Assembly (NCBI RefSeq): GCF_013283665.1
Contig: NZ_JABEKU010000002.1
Location: forward strand, 1,672,863 to 1,736,862
Direction: 5' to 3'
Length of the DNA stretch: 64,000 bases
Source of the DNA: Ensifer sesbaniae
GTDB lineage: Bacteria > Pseudomonadota > Alphaproteobacteria > Rhizobiales > Rhizobiaceae
The notes below the pieces were generated by a model. The model ran no database searches. It was not told the DNA's origin and saw only the letters and a list, made by a program, of their open reading frames with translations. The translations under genes were made by a program, and so were the position numbers. This document shows, piece by piece, positions 43,925 through 53,524 of the stretch (position 1 is its first letter; the number at the start of each line of letters is the position of its first letter).

Positions 43925-44559
43925 TGCCCCGTTTCGTCGTCACCGGCACGGACACCGGCATCGGCAAGACGATATTCTCTGCGGCGCTGACCGATGCGCT
44001 TTCCGGCAGCTACTGGAAGCCAGTACAGTCGGGGCTCGACGGGGAGACCGACAGCGAGGCCGTAGCACGGCTCGGCAGGGTTCCACCCGAACGGATTCTG
44101 CCCGAGGTCTATCGGCTCATGACTCCGGCCTCGCCACACCTGTCGGCACGGATCGATGGCGTGACGATCGTGCCTGACAGCCTCTCGCCGCCGGCAGTGA
44201 ACCGACCGCTGGTGATCGAAGGGGCCGGTGGGCTCCTCGTGCCGCTCACCGAGCGGGTGGTCTTCGCCGACGTGTTTGCGCGCTGGCAGATCCCGGTGAT
44301 CCTCTGTGCCCGCACCGGGCTCGGCACGATCAATCACACCTTGTTGTCGCTCGAGGCACTGCGTCGCCGTGCAATCCCGCTCCTGGGCGTCGCCTTCATC
44401 GGCGACGAACAGGCGGACAGCGAGGCGATCATTGCGGAACTGGGAAAGGTTCGGCGGCTCGGCCGGCTGCCGCGGCTCGATCCGTTGACCCCGGATCGCC
44501 TGCGACAGGCCTTTCGCGAAAACTTCGACATCGACTGCTTCCATGAGGTGACGGCATGA
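43921..44559 (+). CDS. bioD: Dethiobiotin synthetase
   Basis: 212 aa P-loop enzyme. Walker A is [15 protein letters not shown]; the substrate lysine is in YWKPVQSGL; the later motif [12 protein letters not shown] is the family EGAGG element. ATP-dependent ureido ring closure on DAPA. Starts at ATG 43921 (ATGA overlap with bioF) and overlaps bioA by 4 bp. Confidence 0.93.
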   Translation: MMPRFVVTGTDTGIGKTIFSAALTDALSGSYWKPVQSGLDGETDSEAVARLGRVPPERILPEVYRLMTPASPHLSARIDGVTIVPDSLSPPAVNRPLVIEGAGGLLVPLTERVVFADVFARWQIPVILCARTGLGTINHTLLSLEALRRRAIPLLGVAFIGDEQADSEAIIAELGKVRRLGRLPRLDPLTPDRLRQAFRENFDIDCFHEVTA

Positions 44560-45824
44560 GACGATCTCCGGTCTGGCACCCCTTCACCCAGCATGCACTG
44601 GAGCCGGCGATGCGACGCGTCGTCCGGACCGAGGGCGCCTATCTCATCGATGAAGACGGGGCGGCGATCCTCGATGCGATCTCGTCCTGGTGGGTCATCA
44701 CCCACGGCCACCGGCATCCCGCCATCATGGAAGCAATCCGCGCGGCCTCGCAAACCTACGATCAGCTCATCTTTGCTGAGTATACCCATGCGCCGGCAGA
44801 AGAACTGGCGAGCAGGCTGATCGAGATTGCGCCATCTGGGCTCGCCCATGTGTTCTATTCCGACAGCGGCTCGACCGCGGTCGAAGTCGCACTGAAGATG
44901 GCACTTGGTTTCTTCCACAATCTCGGCCGACCACGGAACCGTATCTGCGTTCTCGAAAACGGCTATCACGGCGACACGATCGGCACGATGTCGGCGGGAG
45001 AAAGGGGCGTCTTCAATGCGCCTTACGCACCGCTGCTCTTCGCCGTCGATCGGCTGCCGTTTCCGGAGCCGGGCAAAGAGCAGACGACGCTGGATGCCTT
45101 CGAGGCGGCCTGCGCCTCCGGCGAGGTCGCGGCCCTGTTGATCGAACCGCTGCTTCTCGGTGCGGGCGGCATGAGGACCTACCCGGCTTCGGTCCTTTCC
45201 GAGTTGAAAGGGATCGCCGAACGGCACGGCAGCCTGTTGATCGCCGACGAGGTGATGACGGGATGGGGAAGGACGGGCAGCCTGTTCGCTTGCGAGCAGG
45301 CTGGCATCACGCCCGACATCCTTTGCACCTCGAAGGGGCTGACCGGTGGCGCGTTGCCGCTGGCGGCGACGCTCTCAACGGCTGAGATCTTCGAGGCACA
45401 TCTCTCGACGGATCGACGCAAGACCTTCTTCCATTCGAGTTCCTATACGGCCAATCCTATCGCCTGCGCTGCAGCCGTCGCCAATCTCGCCGTCTGGAAA
45501 GAGGAGCCTGTGCGGGAACGCATCGACGCGTTGACGGAGCAGCAGCGTCGGCATGTCGCGCGCTTTGCCGAAGATCCCCGCTTCAGCGGTACCCGCCAGC
45601 TTGGTACGATTGCCGCCCTTGATCTCAAGGTTCCAGCCGCCGGTTATCTCTCCGAGGCCGGCCCGCGGCTCAAGGCGTTCTTCCGCGAGCGCCGTCTGCT
45701 GATCCGCCCGCTGGGCAACGTCATCTATCTGATGCCGCCCTATTGCGTCACTTCCGAGGAGCTCGACCGGGCCTATGGAGCGATCGACGAGGCGGCTTCA
45801 CTTTTCGCGGCTGGGCGGCTGTGA
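44556..45824 (+). CDS. bioA: Adenosylmethionine-8-amino-7-oxononanoate aminotransferase
   Basis: 422 aa class III aminotransferase. Family marks: [69 protein letters not shown] and the PLP lysine in [13 protein letters not shown]. Converts KAPA to DAPA using SAM as amino donor. Overlaps both neighbours by 4 bp. Confidence 0.93.
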   Translation: MRRSPVWHPFTQHALEPAMRRVVRTEGAYLIDEDGAAILDAISSWWVITHGHRHPAIMEAIRAASQTYDQLIFAEYTHAPAEELASRLIEIAPSGLAHVFYSDSGSTAVEVALKMALGFFHNLGRPRNRICVLENGYHGDTIGTMSAGERGVFNAPYAPLLFAVDRLPFPEPGKEQTTLDAFEAACASGEVAALLIEPLLLGAGGMRTYPASVLSELKGIAERHGSLLIADEVMTGWGRTGSLFACEQAGITPDILCTSKGLTGGALPLAATLSTAEIFEAHLSTDRRKTFFHSSSYTANPIACAAAVANLAVWKEEPVRERIDALTEQQRRHVARFAEDPRFSGTRQLGTIAALDLKVPAAGYLSEAGPRLKAFFRERRLLIRPLGNVIYLMPPYCVTSEELDRAYGAIDEAASLFAAGRL

Positions 45825-46810
45825 GGGTCGCGCGCTCATCCCGTCTTGTCGGTTTCGGCCATGCGGTGCCGGCGCGGCGTGTTGAAAACGCCGAGATCGA
45901 AACACAGCTCGGTCTCGATCCCGGTTGGATCGAGCGCCGTACTGGCATTCGCGAGCGGCGTTGGGTCGAGGACGGCGATACGCTGACGGGTCTGGCAGCG
46001 GCAGCCGGGGCCGCGGCGCTCAGTGACGCTGGTTTGCCCAAGGGCGACGTGGCCCTGACCCTGCTCGCGACCTCGACGCCCGATCATCTCCTGCCACCTT
46101 CGGCGCCGCTTCTTGCCCATCGGCTCGGGCTGGGCCGTTCGGGCGCGATCGATCTGGCCGGGGCATGCTCGGGCTTCCTCTACGCTTTGACACTCGCCGA
46201 CGGCTTCGTCCGTTCGCAGGGAAAGCCTGTGCTGGTGGTGGCGGCCAACATTTTGAGCCGGCGCATCAATCCGGCGGAAAGGGCAAGCGCCGTTCTCTTT
46301 GCCGACGCGGCCGGTGCCGTCGTCGTTACGCCTTCCGATGATCCGCAGACCGGCTTGCTTGGTGTTGATCTTGCCGCCGACGGCAGCCGTTACGACCTGA
46401 TCTCCATCGCCGCCGGCGGCAGCAGCCAACCGTTCTCGCCGGGTATGCCGCCCGAGGATTTCCTGATGACGATGCGTGACGGGCGGGAGATGTTCGCCCG
46501 GGCGGTGGAGATGATGGCGTCCTGTGCCAAGCGCGCCCTGGATGCCGCCGGCTGCAGTCCAGAGGAGATCAGCCGCTTCGTGCCGCACCAGGCCAATGCC
46601 CGGATCTTCGACGTCGTCTGCGATCGCCTTGCCATCGAACCGGCAAGAACGGTGCGCACCATTGCGGACTATGGCAACTCTTCCGCCGCCACGATCCCGC
46701 TCTCGCTGTCGCTGGCGCACGAGGTAAAGCCGTTCGCTCGCGGCGAGAAACTGCTGTTGACGGCGGCGGGCGCCGGGCTCACTGGAGGTGCGGTCGTGCT
46801 TGGTTTCTAG
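45821..46810 (+). CDS. bioZ: BioZ, 3-oxopimeloyl-ACP synthase (KAS III-like)
   Basis: 329 aa from GTG 45821, overlapping the bioA stop. The fold is that of FabH-type KAS III with the triad Cys in [13 protein letters not shown], His in [10 protein letters not shown] and Asn in [11 protein letters not shown]. In Rhizobiaceae bio operons BioZ condenses glutaryl-CoA with malonyl-ACP to start pimelate synthesis, replacing BioC/BioH. No bioC or bioH is present here, consistent with that route. Confidence 0.88.
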   Translation: MRVARSSRLVGFGHAVPARRVENAEIETQLGLDPGWIERRTGIRERRWVEDGDTLTGLAAAAGAAALSDAGLPKGDVALTLLATSTPDHLLPPSAPLLAHRLGLGRSGAIDLAGACSGFLYALTLADGFVRSQGKPVLVVAANILSRRINPAERASAVLFADAAGAVVVTPSDDPQTGLLGVDLAADGSRYDLISIAAGGSSQPFSPGMPPEDFLMTMRDGREMFARAVEMMASCAKRALDAAGCSPEEISRFVPHQANARIFDVVCDRLAIEPARTVRTIADYGNSSAATIPLSLSLAHEVKPFARGEKLLLTAAGAGLTGGAVVLGF

Positions 46811-46850
46811 CGCAATTCCAGGAAGACCGTTTCACACTTTTCCTCATCCC
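46811..46850. repeat. Fragment of a dispersed rhizobial palindromic repeat
   Basis: Reads gcgcaattccaggaagaccg then tttcacacttttcctc. This resembles one arm of palindromic sequences of the type GCGCAATTCCAGGAAAA common between Rhizobiaceae genes. Only one arm and the middle are present, so pairing is partial. It separates convergent bioZ and lacI-type genes. Confidence 0.35.
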
Positions 46851-46863
46851 GTCTCGCCTTGCC

Positions 46864-47865
46864 TCAGGGGACGGGTGGTGCCGCGCAGGATCCGCGCTCG
46901 ATAAGCACGGGCCGCAGCTTGTATTCTTCTTGCAGCGCGTGGCTGCCGAGCACGCCCTCGAGTGCCAGCCGGGTGATCTCGGCGATCGGCTGGCGGATGG
47001 TCGTCAGGCGCGGCAGCACCAGCGAGGCGAGCGGAATATCATCGAAGCCGACGATCGAAAGGTCTGTCGGCACGCGCAGGCCCATGTCGCCGGCGGCACG
47101 TAGAAGGCCAATCGCCTGCTGGTCGCTGGCGGTGGCGATCGCCGTCGGGCGGGTTGCGTCTGCTTGCGTCAGCAGCTTCTTACCAAGCTCCTCGCCCGAG
47201 CGATAGTCGAAGTGACCTTCGACGACTTGCGGCGCGACATACTCACCGGGATTCGTCTCCCGAAACTCGTCGAGGCGTCGCAGAAAGCCTTCACGGCGTT
47301 CGGCCGAGACGTCGGTCGAGTTCGGCCCGCTGATATAGCCGATGCGCCGATGACCAAGGGCCAGTAGATGGTCGGCGGCGAGATAGCCGCCCTCCCGGTT
47401 GTCGACCGCGACAAGCGCGTGCCCGCTCAAGGGCCGGTCGATCGTGACCGTCCGCGTGCCCGAAATCAGGCCGTCAACGAGGCTGTTGCTGACGGGGACG
47501 AGGATCAGGCCGGCCGGCAGGCGCCCGAGCAGTGTCTCAATCTGCTGCTTCTCCGCTTCCGGGTCGTCATGGGTGTTGGCCAGCAGAACCGAATAGCCCT
47601 CAGCAGACGCGAGCATCTCGACGTGTTTGGCAAGTTCGGCGAAGAAGGGGTTGGTGATATCAGGGACGACGAGGCCGATGATGTCGGTCTTGTTGAGCCG
47701 GAGACTCCGCCCGAGGATGTTGGGCCGGTAGCCGATCGCCTCGATTGTCGCTTCCACCTTGGCTCGAATGTCCTCGCTGACAGTCTTGTTCTTGGCGAGC
47801 ACGCGCGAAACGGTGCCGACGGAGACGCCGGCACGCTGGGCAACATCCTTTATCGTCGGGTTCAA
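46864..47865 (-). CDS. LacI-family transcriptional regulator
   Basis: 333 aa. The N-terminal helix-turn-helix and hinge read [20 protein letters not shown] and [20 protein letters not shown]; the core is a periplasmic-binding-protein fold ([46 protein letters not shown]). The only available start is TTG 47865, preceded by GGGAG; the family usually starts two residues before TIKDVA, which agrees. It is divergent from an RbsB-type transport operon, and two identical palindromes of LacI type lie between them, so it most likely represses that operon and relieves on binding the sugar. Confidence 0.88.
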   Translation of the reverse strand: MNPTIKDVAQRAGVSVGTVSRVLAKNKTVSEDIRAKVEATIEAIGYRPNILGRSLRLNKTDIIGLVVPDITNPFFAELAKHVEMLASAEGYSVLLANTHDDPEAEKQQIETLLGRLPAGLILVPVSNSLVDGLISGTRTVTIDRPLSGHALVAVDNREGGYLAADHLLALGHRRIGYISGPNSTDVSAERREGFLRRLDEFRETNPGEYVAPQVVEGHFDYRSGEELGKKLLTQADATRPTAIATASDQQAIGLLRAAGDMGLRVPTDLSIVGFDDIPLASLVLPRLTTIRQPIAEITRLALEGVLGSHALQEEYKLRPVLIERGSCAAPPVP

Positions 47866-48031
47866 ACGATCGCTCCCGGTGTCGTGCGTTGGATCGGCTG
47901 CAGATAGAAAATTATGCAGCGGATCAAAGTCTTACAGCATTACTCGCGTCCTGGCCGACGGGCAGCTGATTTCCTCTTAAATCAGAGAATGCCGCGAACC
48001 GGTAGCGGCTTCCAGCACAAAATTCACAATG

Positions 48032-48045
48032 ATGAAACGTTTCAT
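48032..48045. promoter_or_regulatory. LacI-type operator, distal copy
   Basis: ATGAAACGTTTCAT is a perfect palindrome with the central CG typical of LacI-family operators. It lies 116 bp upstream of the binding-protein ATG and 166 bp from the regulator start. Confidence 0.8.
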
Positions 48046-48107
48046 ATTGACAGTCACGATGTGTTTCGTTCTTCTAGCGACCGAAGCACCTCACGCTTGC
48101 CCGCGTG

Positions 48108-48121
48108 ATGAAACGTTTCAT
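48108..48121. promoter_or_regulatory. LacI-type operator, proximal copy
   Basis: Identical to the first operator and extended to GATGAAACGTTTCATC (48107-48122). Centre-to-centre distance of the two is 76 bp, allowing DNA looping. It ends 40 bp before the binding-protein ATG, where it could block promoter clearance. Confidence 0.8.
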
Positions 48122-48161
48122 CGATGGTTGGAGGACCATCTTTTCACCGGAGGAAGAACCC

Positions 48162-49094
48162 ATGAAATTTTCACGATTCGCATCCATCGTCGCGCTCACC
48201 GTTGCCACTGCGCTGCCGACGATCGCCGTGGCCGCCGACAAGCCCGTTGTCGGCCTCGTCATGAAGTCGCTTGCCAACGACTTCTTCAAGAACATGCTCG
48301 AAGGCGCCGAAGCACATGCGAAGAAGCGCGGCGACTATGAGCTCAAAGCGATCGGCATGCAGAACGAGACCGATTTCGAAAGCCAGCTGAACGGCGTCGA
48401 GAACTTCATCACCCAGGGTGTCGATGCGATCGTCATTGCGCCTGCCGACTCCCGCGCCATGGTTGCGCCACTGAAGAAGGCAATGGACGCCGGCATTGTC
48501 GTCGTCAATTTCGACGTCTCGCTCGACGAGCAGGCGAAGAAGGATGCGGGCATCGATCTCGCCTTTGTCGGGCCCGACAATCGCGGCGGCGCCAAGATGG
48601 TCGGCGATGCGCTTGCCAAGGATCTCGGCGCCGGCGCAAAGGTCGTGATCCTCGAAGGCAACCCCGGCGCCGACAATGCGGCGCAGCGCAAGCTCGGTTT
48701 TGAAGACGCGATTGCCGCCGGCAAGCTCGATCTTCTCGACTCCAGAACGGCGCACTGGGAAACCGAGGAGGCGAACGCCGTCTTCTCCACCATGCTGACC
48801 GCCCATCCCGATATCCAGGGCGTTCTCGCCGCCAACGATTCCATGGCGATCGGTGTGGTCAAGGCGCTTGATGCGGCCGGCCGTAACGACATCAAGGTCG
48901 TCGGCTTCGACAACGTGCCGGCGGTTGCTCCCATGCTGAAGGACGGCAAGTTGCTGGCTACGGTTGACCAGTTCGGTTCGCAGATGGCCGCGAACGCGAT
49001 CGATAAGGCGCTCGAAGTCGTTGCCGGCGGCCCCAAGCTCGAAGGCTGGGTCAAGACCGATATCGAGCTCGTGACCAAGGACAACGTGAAATAG
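48162..49094 (+). CDS. RbsB-type sugar-binding protein
   Basis: 310 aa with a Sec signal peptide (MKFSRFASIVALTVATALPT, cleavage after AVAA). Peripla_BP_4 fold: VGLVMKSLANDFFKNMLEGA, GVDAIVIAPADSRAM, GIDLAFVGPDNRGGAKMVGD, VVILEGNPGADNAAQRKLGF, VLAANDSMAIGVVKAL. ATG 48162 is chosen because GGAGGAAGAACCC precedes it. Operon with RbsA- and RbsC-type genes and a FucU/RbsD protein: substrate is probably a pentose or deoxy-hexose such as ribose or fucose. Confidence 0.9.
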   Translation: MKFSRFASIVALTVATALPTIAVAADKPVVGLVMKSLANDFFKNMLEGAEAHAKKRGDYELKAIGMQNETDFESQLNGVENFITQGVDAIVIAPADSRAMVAPLKKAMDAGIVVVNFDVSLDEQAKKDAGIDLAFVGPDNRGGAKMVGDALAKDLGAGAKVVILEGNPGADNAAQRKLGFEDAIAAGKLDLLDSRTAHWETEEANAVFSTMLTAHPDIQGVLAANDSMAIGVVKALDAAGRNDIKVVGFDNVPAVAPMLKDGKLLATVDQFGSQMAANAIDKALEVVAGGPKLEGWVKTDIELVTKDNVK

Positions 49095-49111
49095 CCCAAC
49101 ACCGCTTCGAA

Positions 49112-49136
49112 CCGCGCCGGGCGATGCCCGGTGCGG
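49112..49136 (+). promoter_or_regulatory. Stem-loop after the RbsB-type gene
   Basis: CCGCGCCGGGC (49112-49122) pairs with GCCCGGTGCGG (49126-49136), one G-U pair, 3-nt loop. It lies 17 bp after the stop codon and has no U-tract; it may stabilise the binding-protein message. Confidence 0.55.
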
Positions 49137-49142
49137 CTACTG

Positions 49143-49240
49143 TATGTTCCTTAAATCTGATCCGATTTAAGGAACAACATGCAGCATTTCAAAGTGCTAC
49201 AGCGACCTTGCCCGTCCAATGAGACGCGCGGCGCTGTAGG
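49143..49240 (-). repeat. Rhizobial intergenic mosaic repeat, best-preserved copy A
   Basis: About 98 bp with two palindromes. GTTCCTTAAATC (49146-49157) pairs with GATTTAAGGAAC (49164-49175), and CTACAGCG (49197-49204) with CGCTGTAG (49232-49239). Between them is the conserved block catgcagcatttcaaagtg. This matches the type of Rhizobium-specific intergenic mosaic elements (RIME). Three further copies occur in the window. Confidence 0.7.
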
Positions 49241-49309
49241 CAGAGGCAGCAGTCCACAGGGTAGCGAACGGCTTCCGGCTCGCACTGCTACGTTTCAAAG
49301 GGCTAGATC

Positions 49310-50875
49310 ATGATCAACGCGGAAACCGTGCGCGCGCAGGCGGCCGGCGTTTCAACGCCGCCCGTTCTGGAGTTGCATGATGTCAAAAAGTCCTTCGGCG
49401 GCACCAGGGCGCTGAACGGCGTCAGCCTGTCCATTCAGCCGGGCGAAGTGCATGGACTCATCGGCGAGAACGGCGCCGGCAAATCGACCCTGATCAAGGT
49501 TCTCTGCGGCATCGTTCGTCCGGACGAGGGCGCAATCAACCTTGCCGGCCGGCCTTATATGCCGACCACGCCGCGCGAGGCCAAGGTCAACGGCCTTCAG
49601 GTGGTGCACCAGGAGTTCAACCTGCTGCCCTATCTGTCGGTGGCGGAGAATATCTTCATCGAACATCTGCCGCGCAATGCGCTCGGCATCGTCAAGCGGC
49701 AGGAGATGCATGCCGGTGCACGGGCCGCGCTTGACGCCATCGGGCTCAGCGATATCGACGTGCACTGGCCGGTCGAGCGGCTTGGCATCGCTCATCGCCA
49801 GCTCGTCGAGGTGGCGCGCGCGCTGATGACGGAAAGCCGCATCCTCATCCTCGACGAGCCGACGGCAACGCTGACAGCGCGCGAGACCGAGCGGCTGTTC
49901 GCGATCATAAACGACCTTCGCAGCCGCGGCGTTTCGATCATCTTCGTGTCGCATCACCTCGACGAGGTCTTCCGTATCTGCGATCGGGTGACGGTGTTGC
50001 GCAATGGCGAGACGGTGTTTTCGCGGTCGATTGCCGCCACCAGCCAGGACGAGCTGGTGCGCGCCATGGTCGGCAGGAAGCTGCAACAGCAGATGGCAAG
50101 CGAGATTGTCTCGCTTGCCCGGCCGGAAGAAGCGCTGTCGCTCGTCAACTTCCGCCATCTGCAATCGCCCCATGCTCACGGCATCTCACTTCGGTTGCAT
50201 AGGGGCGAAATCCTCGGGATCGCCGGCCTCGTCGGTTCGGGGCGCACCGAGCTGCTGCGTGCGATCGCGGCGGCGGAACTGCCACTCTCCGGCGAGCTTC
50301 GCCTCGAAGGTGCGCCCATTTCCTTCCGCTCGCCGCGCGAGGCGATCAATGCCGGCATCGGTTTCGTCACCGAGGACCGCAAGGAGGAGGGGTTGATCCT
50401 CAATATGCCGATTGCGGCCAATGTCACGCTCGCCTCCCTTGCGGACGTGTCGCGTGCGGGCATCCTCGACGCGAAGGCGGAGATCGCGGTGACGCAGAGG
50501 CTCGGCGCCGAGCTGAAGCTGAAATATGGCGGCCCTGGCAAGAATGCCGCGACGCTTTCGGGCGGCAACCAGCAAAAGGTGGTGCTCGCCAAATGGCTGG
50601 CGCGCAACCCGAAGGTGCTGCTGCTCGACGAGCCGACCCGGGGCGTCGACGTTGGCGCAAAGGCCGAGATCTATGCGCTGATCCGCCAGTTCGCCGAACG
50701 CGGTCTGGCGCTGCTGATCGTCTCGTCCGAGCTGCCGGAATTGATGACGCTGTCGGACCGCATTCTCGTGATGTCGCAGCACCGCGTCGTCGGCGAACTG
50801 TCGCGGCCGGAATTCTCCGAAGAACGGATTCTGCAATACGCCTACCAGGGCGAACAGCAACAGGGGAGGCACTGA
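49310..50875 (+). CDS. RbsA-type sugar ABC ATPase (two ABC domains)
   Basis: 521 aa. Domain 1: Walker A GENGAGKST, signature region VERLGIAHRQLVEVARALMT, Walker B LILDEPTATL. Domain 2 has a degenerate Walker A (GLVGSGRTEL) but a normal signature LSGGNQQKVVLAKWLA and Walker B LLLDEPTRGVD, as usual in RbsA/AraG proteins. Works with the permease that starts 1 bp after its stop. Confidence 0.92.
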   Translation: MINAETVRAQAAGVSTPPVLELHDVKKSFGGTRALNGVSLSIQPGEVHGLIGENGAGKSTLIKVLCGIVRPDEGAINLAGRPYMPTTPREAKVNGLQVVHQEFNLLPYLSVAENIFIEHLPRNALGIVKRQEMHAGARAALDAIGLSDIDVHWPVERLGIAHRQLVEVARALMTESRILILDEPTATLTARETERLFAIINDLRSRGVSIIFVSHHLDEVFRICDRVTVLRNGETVFSRSIAATSQDELVRAMVGRKLQQQMASEIVSLARPEEALSLVNFRHLQSPHAHGISLRLHRGEILGIAGLVGSGRTELLRAIAAAELPLSGELRLEGAPISFRSPREAINAGIGFVTEDRKEEGLILNMPIAANVTLASLADVSRAGILDAKAEIAVTQRLGAELKLKYGGPGKNAATLSGGNQQKVVLAKWLARNPKVLLLDEPTRGVDVGAKAEIYALIRQFAERGLALLIVSSELPELMTLSDRILVMSQHRVVGELSRPEFSEERILQYAYQGEQQQGRH

Positions 50876-50876
50876 G

Positions 50877-51890
50877 ATGCAAGCACTCGAAAAGACCCAA
50901 GTGACCGAAACCGACGACACGCGCCGGCTGGCGGGCTGGTCGCCAAAAGTGCTTCTGCGCGACGCCGGCATCGGTCTGGCGCTGCTGCTGCTGATCGTCT
51001 TCTTCTCGGTCAGCACCGAGCACTTCCTGACGCCCAACAATATCTCCAACATCCTGACGCAGATCACCATCAACCTGATCCTCGCTGTCGGCATGACCTT
51101 CGTCATCCTGATCGGCGGCATCGATCTCTCCGTCGGCTCGATGCTCGCCTTCTGCGCCGTCGTCGGCGGCACGGTTCTGACGATCCCCGATCTCTCGGTG
51201 TTCCAGGCGGTGGCGCTCGCGACGCTTGCGGCCATCGGCACCGGTGTCGTCTGCGGTTTCCTCAATGGTTGGATCAGCGCCTTCTGGGGGCTGCCCTCGT
51301 TCATCGTCACGCTCGGCATGCTGAATATCGCGCGCGGCGCGGCGCTGCAGGTCACGGATGCGCGGACGATCTACTCCTTTCCGCCGAGCTTCAACGCCTT
51401 CGGCTCGCAGATGATCTTCGGCGTTCCCGTGGTCTTTCTGATCGCGCTCGTGCTTGTCGCGATCGCCTGGTTCGTGCTGTCGAAGACAGTGTTCGGCCGG
51501 CTGCTCTACGGCATCGGCAACAACGAGGAGGCCGTGCGTCTCGCCGGTCATTCGCTGATGTTCTACAAGGTGGCGGCCTTCACCATCGCCGGCGCCCTGG
51601 TGGGCATCGCCGCGATGGTCTACATGGCGCGCCTCAACATCGCGAGCCCGATCATCGGCATCGGCTTTGAGTTGAATGCGATCGCGGCCGTCATCATCGG
51701 CGGAACGAGCCTCAACGGCGGCCGCGGCACGGTGATCGGCACGTTGCTCGGCGCCTGCATCACCGGGGTCCTGGCCAACGGCCTGATCCTGTTCGGGCTC
51801 AGCGACTTCATGCGCCAGATGATCACCGGCGTTGTCATCATCCTCGCCGTCATCATCGACAAGTATCGCGAGCGGCTGACCGGCGTCTGA
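50877..51890 (+). CDS. RbsC-type sugar ABC permease
   Basis: 337 aa BPD_transp_2 membrane protein with about eight to ten TM segments. Typical stretches: ILAVGMTFVILIGGIDLSVG, NGWISAFWGLPSFIVTLGML, YGIGNNEEAVRLAG and GGTSLNGGRGTVIGTLLGAC. ATG 50877 overlaps nothing but follows the ATPase stop by one base, with GGGGAGG upstream. Confidence 0.92.
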   Translation: MQALEKTQVTETDDTRRLAGWSPKVLLRDAGIGLALLLLIVFFSVSTEHFLTPNNISNILTQITINLILAVGMTFVILIGGIDLSVGSMLAFCAVVGGTVLTIPDLSVFQAVALATLAAIGTGVVCGFLNGWISAFWGLPSFIVTLGMLNIARGAALQVTDARTIYSFPPSFNAFGSQMIFGVPVVFLIALVLVAIAWFVLSKTVFGRLLYGIGNNEEAVRLAGHSLMFYKVAAFTIAGALVGIAAMVYMARLNIASPIIGIGFELNAIAAVIIGGTSLNGGRGTVIGTLLGACITGVLANGLILFGLSDFMRQMITGVVIILAVIIDKYRERLTGV

Positions 51891-52044
51891 GACGCGGGCA
51901 AGGTGTCGGCGGCCTGCCGCCCGCTCCAACGACGACAAACGATCACGCGCGCGGTGGGCCGACGAGGCTCGCACGCGGCGCCGTCTCGCGCCCGGATCTC
52001 CGGGCGGAAACAAGCTGAAAACAAGCTGAGAAAAGGATACGCTG

Positions 52045-52515
52045 ATGCTCAAGAACATCGACCCGGCGCTGAACGCGGACGTGCTGCACGCGCTGCGCTC
52101 GATGGGCCACGGAGACCGGATCGCGCTCGTCGATGCGAACTTTCCGGCCGACACGATTGCCCGCCACACCCGGCTCGGTTTGCCGCTGCACATTGCCAAT
52201 GTCTCGGCGGCGCGCGCGGCGAGGGCCGTGCTTTCGGTCATGCCGCTCGATACCCCGCTGCAGCCCTCAGCAGCAAGGATGGCGGCTGAAATCAAGGCAG
52301 GCGAGTTGCCGGATGTCCAACGCGAGGTGCAGGCCGAAATCACGCGTGCAGACGGCGACGCACCGAAGATGTATGCGATCGAGCGCTTCGCCTTCTACGA
52401 GGAGGCAAAGCGGGCCTATTGCGTCATCGTGACCGGTGAAGCTCGCGCCTATGGCTGTTTCCTGTTCACCAAGGGCGTGCTGCCGCCCGCCAGCCATTGG
52501 GACGAAGCAATGTGA
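52045..52515 (+). CDS. fucU: FucU/RbsD-family sugar mutarotase
   Basis: 156 aa. Family marks: MLKNIDPALNADVLHALRSM, GHGDRIALVDANFPADT and C-terminal EARAYGCFLFTKGVLP. The conserved active-site His/Asp of GHGD are present. These enzymes interconvert anomers of fucose or ribose, which helps intracellular use of sugar imported by the upstream transporter. 154 bp separate it from the permease gene. The FucU side of the family is closer (C-terminal YGC-F-x-x-KGV). Confidence 0.85.
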   Translation: MLKNIDPALNADVLHALRSMGHGDRIALVDANFPADTIARHTRLGLPLHIANVSAARAARAVLSVMPLDTPLQPSAARMAAEIKAGELPDVQREVQAEITRADGDAPKMYAIERFAFYEEAKRAYCVIVTGEARAYGCFLFTKGVLPPASHWDEAM

Positions 52516-52572
52516 CTGAAGCCGGCATCGCTGTTTCGTCGTCGCGCACCGCGATTGCACTCGGCCCGTGGC

Positions 52573-53517
52573 TCATGCAACCGGGAACTCCGCGGATATA
52601 GGCACCTTGACCCAGGCCGCTCCCGTCTGGCCGTGGTGGAAGCCGTTGGAAAATGGGATGCCCGGATAGACGGATTCGAGCCGTGCCAGGCTTTCACCGA
52701 TGGTACGCCGGCCGGCAATCGCGTCGTCGTAGATTTCGGCGACGGCGACCATGTCGCAATCCTGTGGCGACAACCGGATCCGGGAGACGCCGGCGGCGGC
52801 CAGTTCGAGGAGTTCCTGCATCAGCGTCTGGCAGGTGTGCGACATGGTCTGCACACCATTGAGGGCCAGGAAAGGCTGGCGGTCGAGCGTCTCGACGGTC
52901 AGGCCATCCGTGTCTTGGCCACAGATGAACTGGCAATTATCCTTGATCAGGCCCTTGGAACGGGCATGGGCGCAGCGCGCCGAGATCGCCAAGGGTACGC
53001 GGCCGAAGGCGAAGACCTCGAAAGCGACGCCCGGATTGTCCTGAATGATGCCTCGCACCGATGCCATCGGCAGCTCCGGCGGCAAACAGATGCTCCTCGC
53101 CCCCCGCGATGCCAGCAGCCTTGCCGTGGCGCCGTTGTAGACGTTGACCAGCGGTCCGATCGAATGCGGCTTGCCGGCAAGCAGGTGCAGGGCGGATAGG
53201 TCGTTGGCCTCGATCGGATGGGCGCTGTCACGCACCAGTCCGCGCACAAGCTGGCTCTCTCGCTCCAGCGTCACGAGCGCCAGCGAGGCGAGGCTCACCT
53301 TTTTGCCGGCGCTTTCCAGCCGTTCGATGACATCGCCGAGTTGCGGTTCGATGAAATGTAGTCGCTTCGAGCAGACGGCCTCGCCGATCGTTACCTGGGC
53401 GATCGGCGCCTCGTCGGCAATGCGGAAGTAGAAGTCGCGCCACTTGGGGCCGTCCCAGAGATAATAGATCGGGCCGAGGCTCAAGGCCGGTTTGGATGGG
53501 CTGACGGACGTGGTCAT
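52573..53517 (-). CDS. ubiV: O2-independent ubiquinone hydroxylation protein UbiV (peptidase U32 family)
   Basis: 314 aa from ATG 53517, preceded by GGAGG (which overlaps the ubiU stop); a start at 53544 would overlap ubiU. Cysteines expected to hold the 4Fe-4S cluster are Cys49 (EAVCSKR), Cys182, Cys195 and Cys199 (ARCAHARSKG then DNCQFICG). The spacing of the last three matches characterised UbiV proteins. With UbiU it forms a heterodimer that hydroxylates the benzoquinone ring without oxygen, using prephenate as oxygen donor in known systems. Confidence 0.9.
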   Translation of the reverse strand: MTTSVSPSKPALSLGPIYYLWDGPKWRDFYFRIADEAPIAQVTIGEAVCSKRLHFIEPQLGDVIERLESAGKKVSLASLALVTLERESQLVRGLVRDSAHPIEANDLSALHLLAGKPHSIGPLVNVYNGATARLLASRGARSICLPPELPMASVRGIIQDNPGVAFEVFAFGRVPLAISARCAHARSKGLIKDNCQFICGQDTDGLTVETLDRQPFLALNGVQTMSHTCQTLMQELLELAAAGVSRIRLSPQDCDMVAVAEIYDDAIAGRRTIGESLARLESVYPGIPFSNGFHHGQTGAAWVKVPISAEFPVA

Positions 53518-53524
53518 GGGCCGG

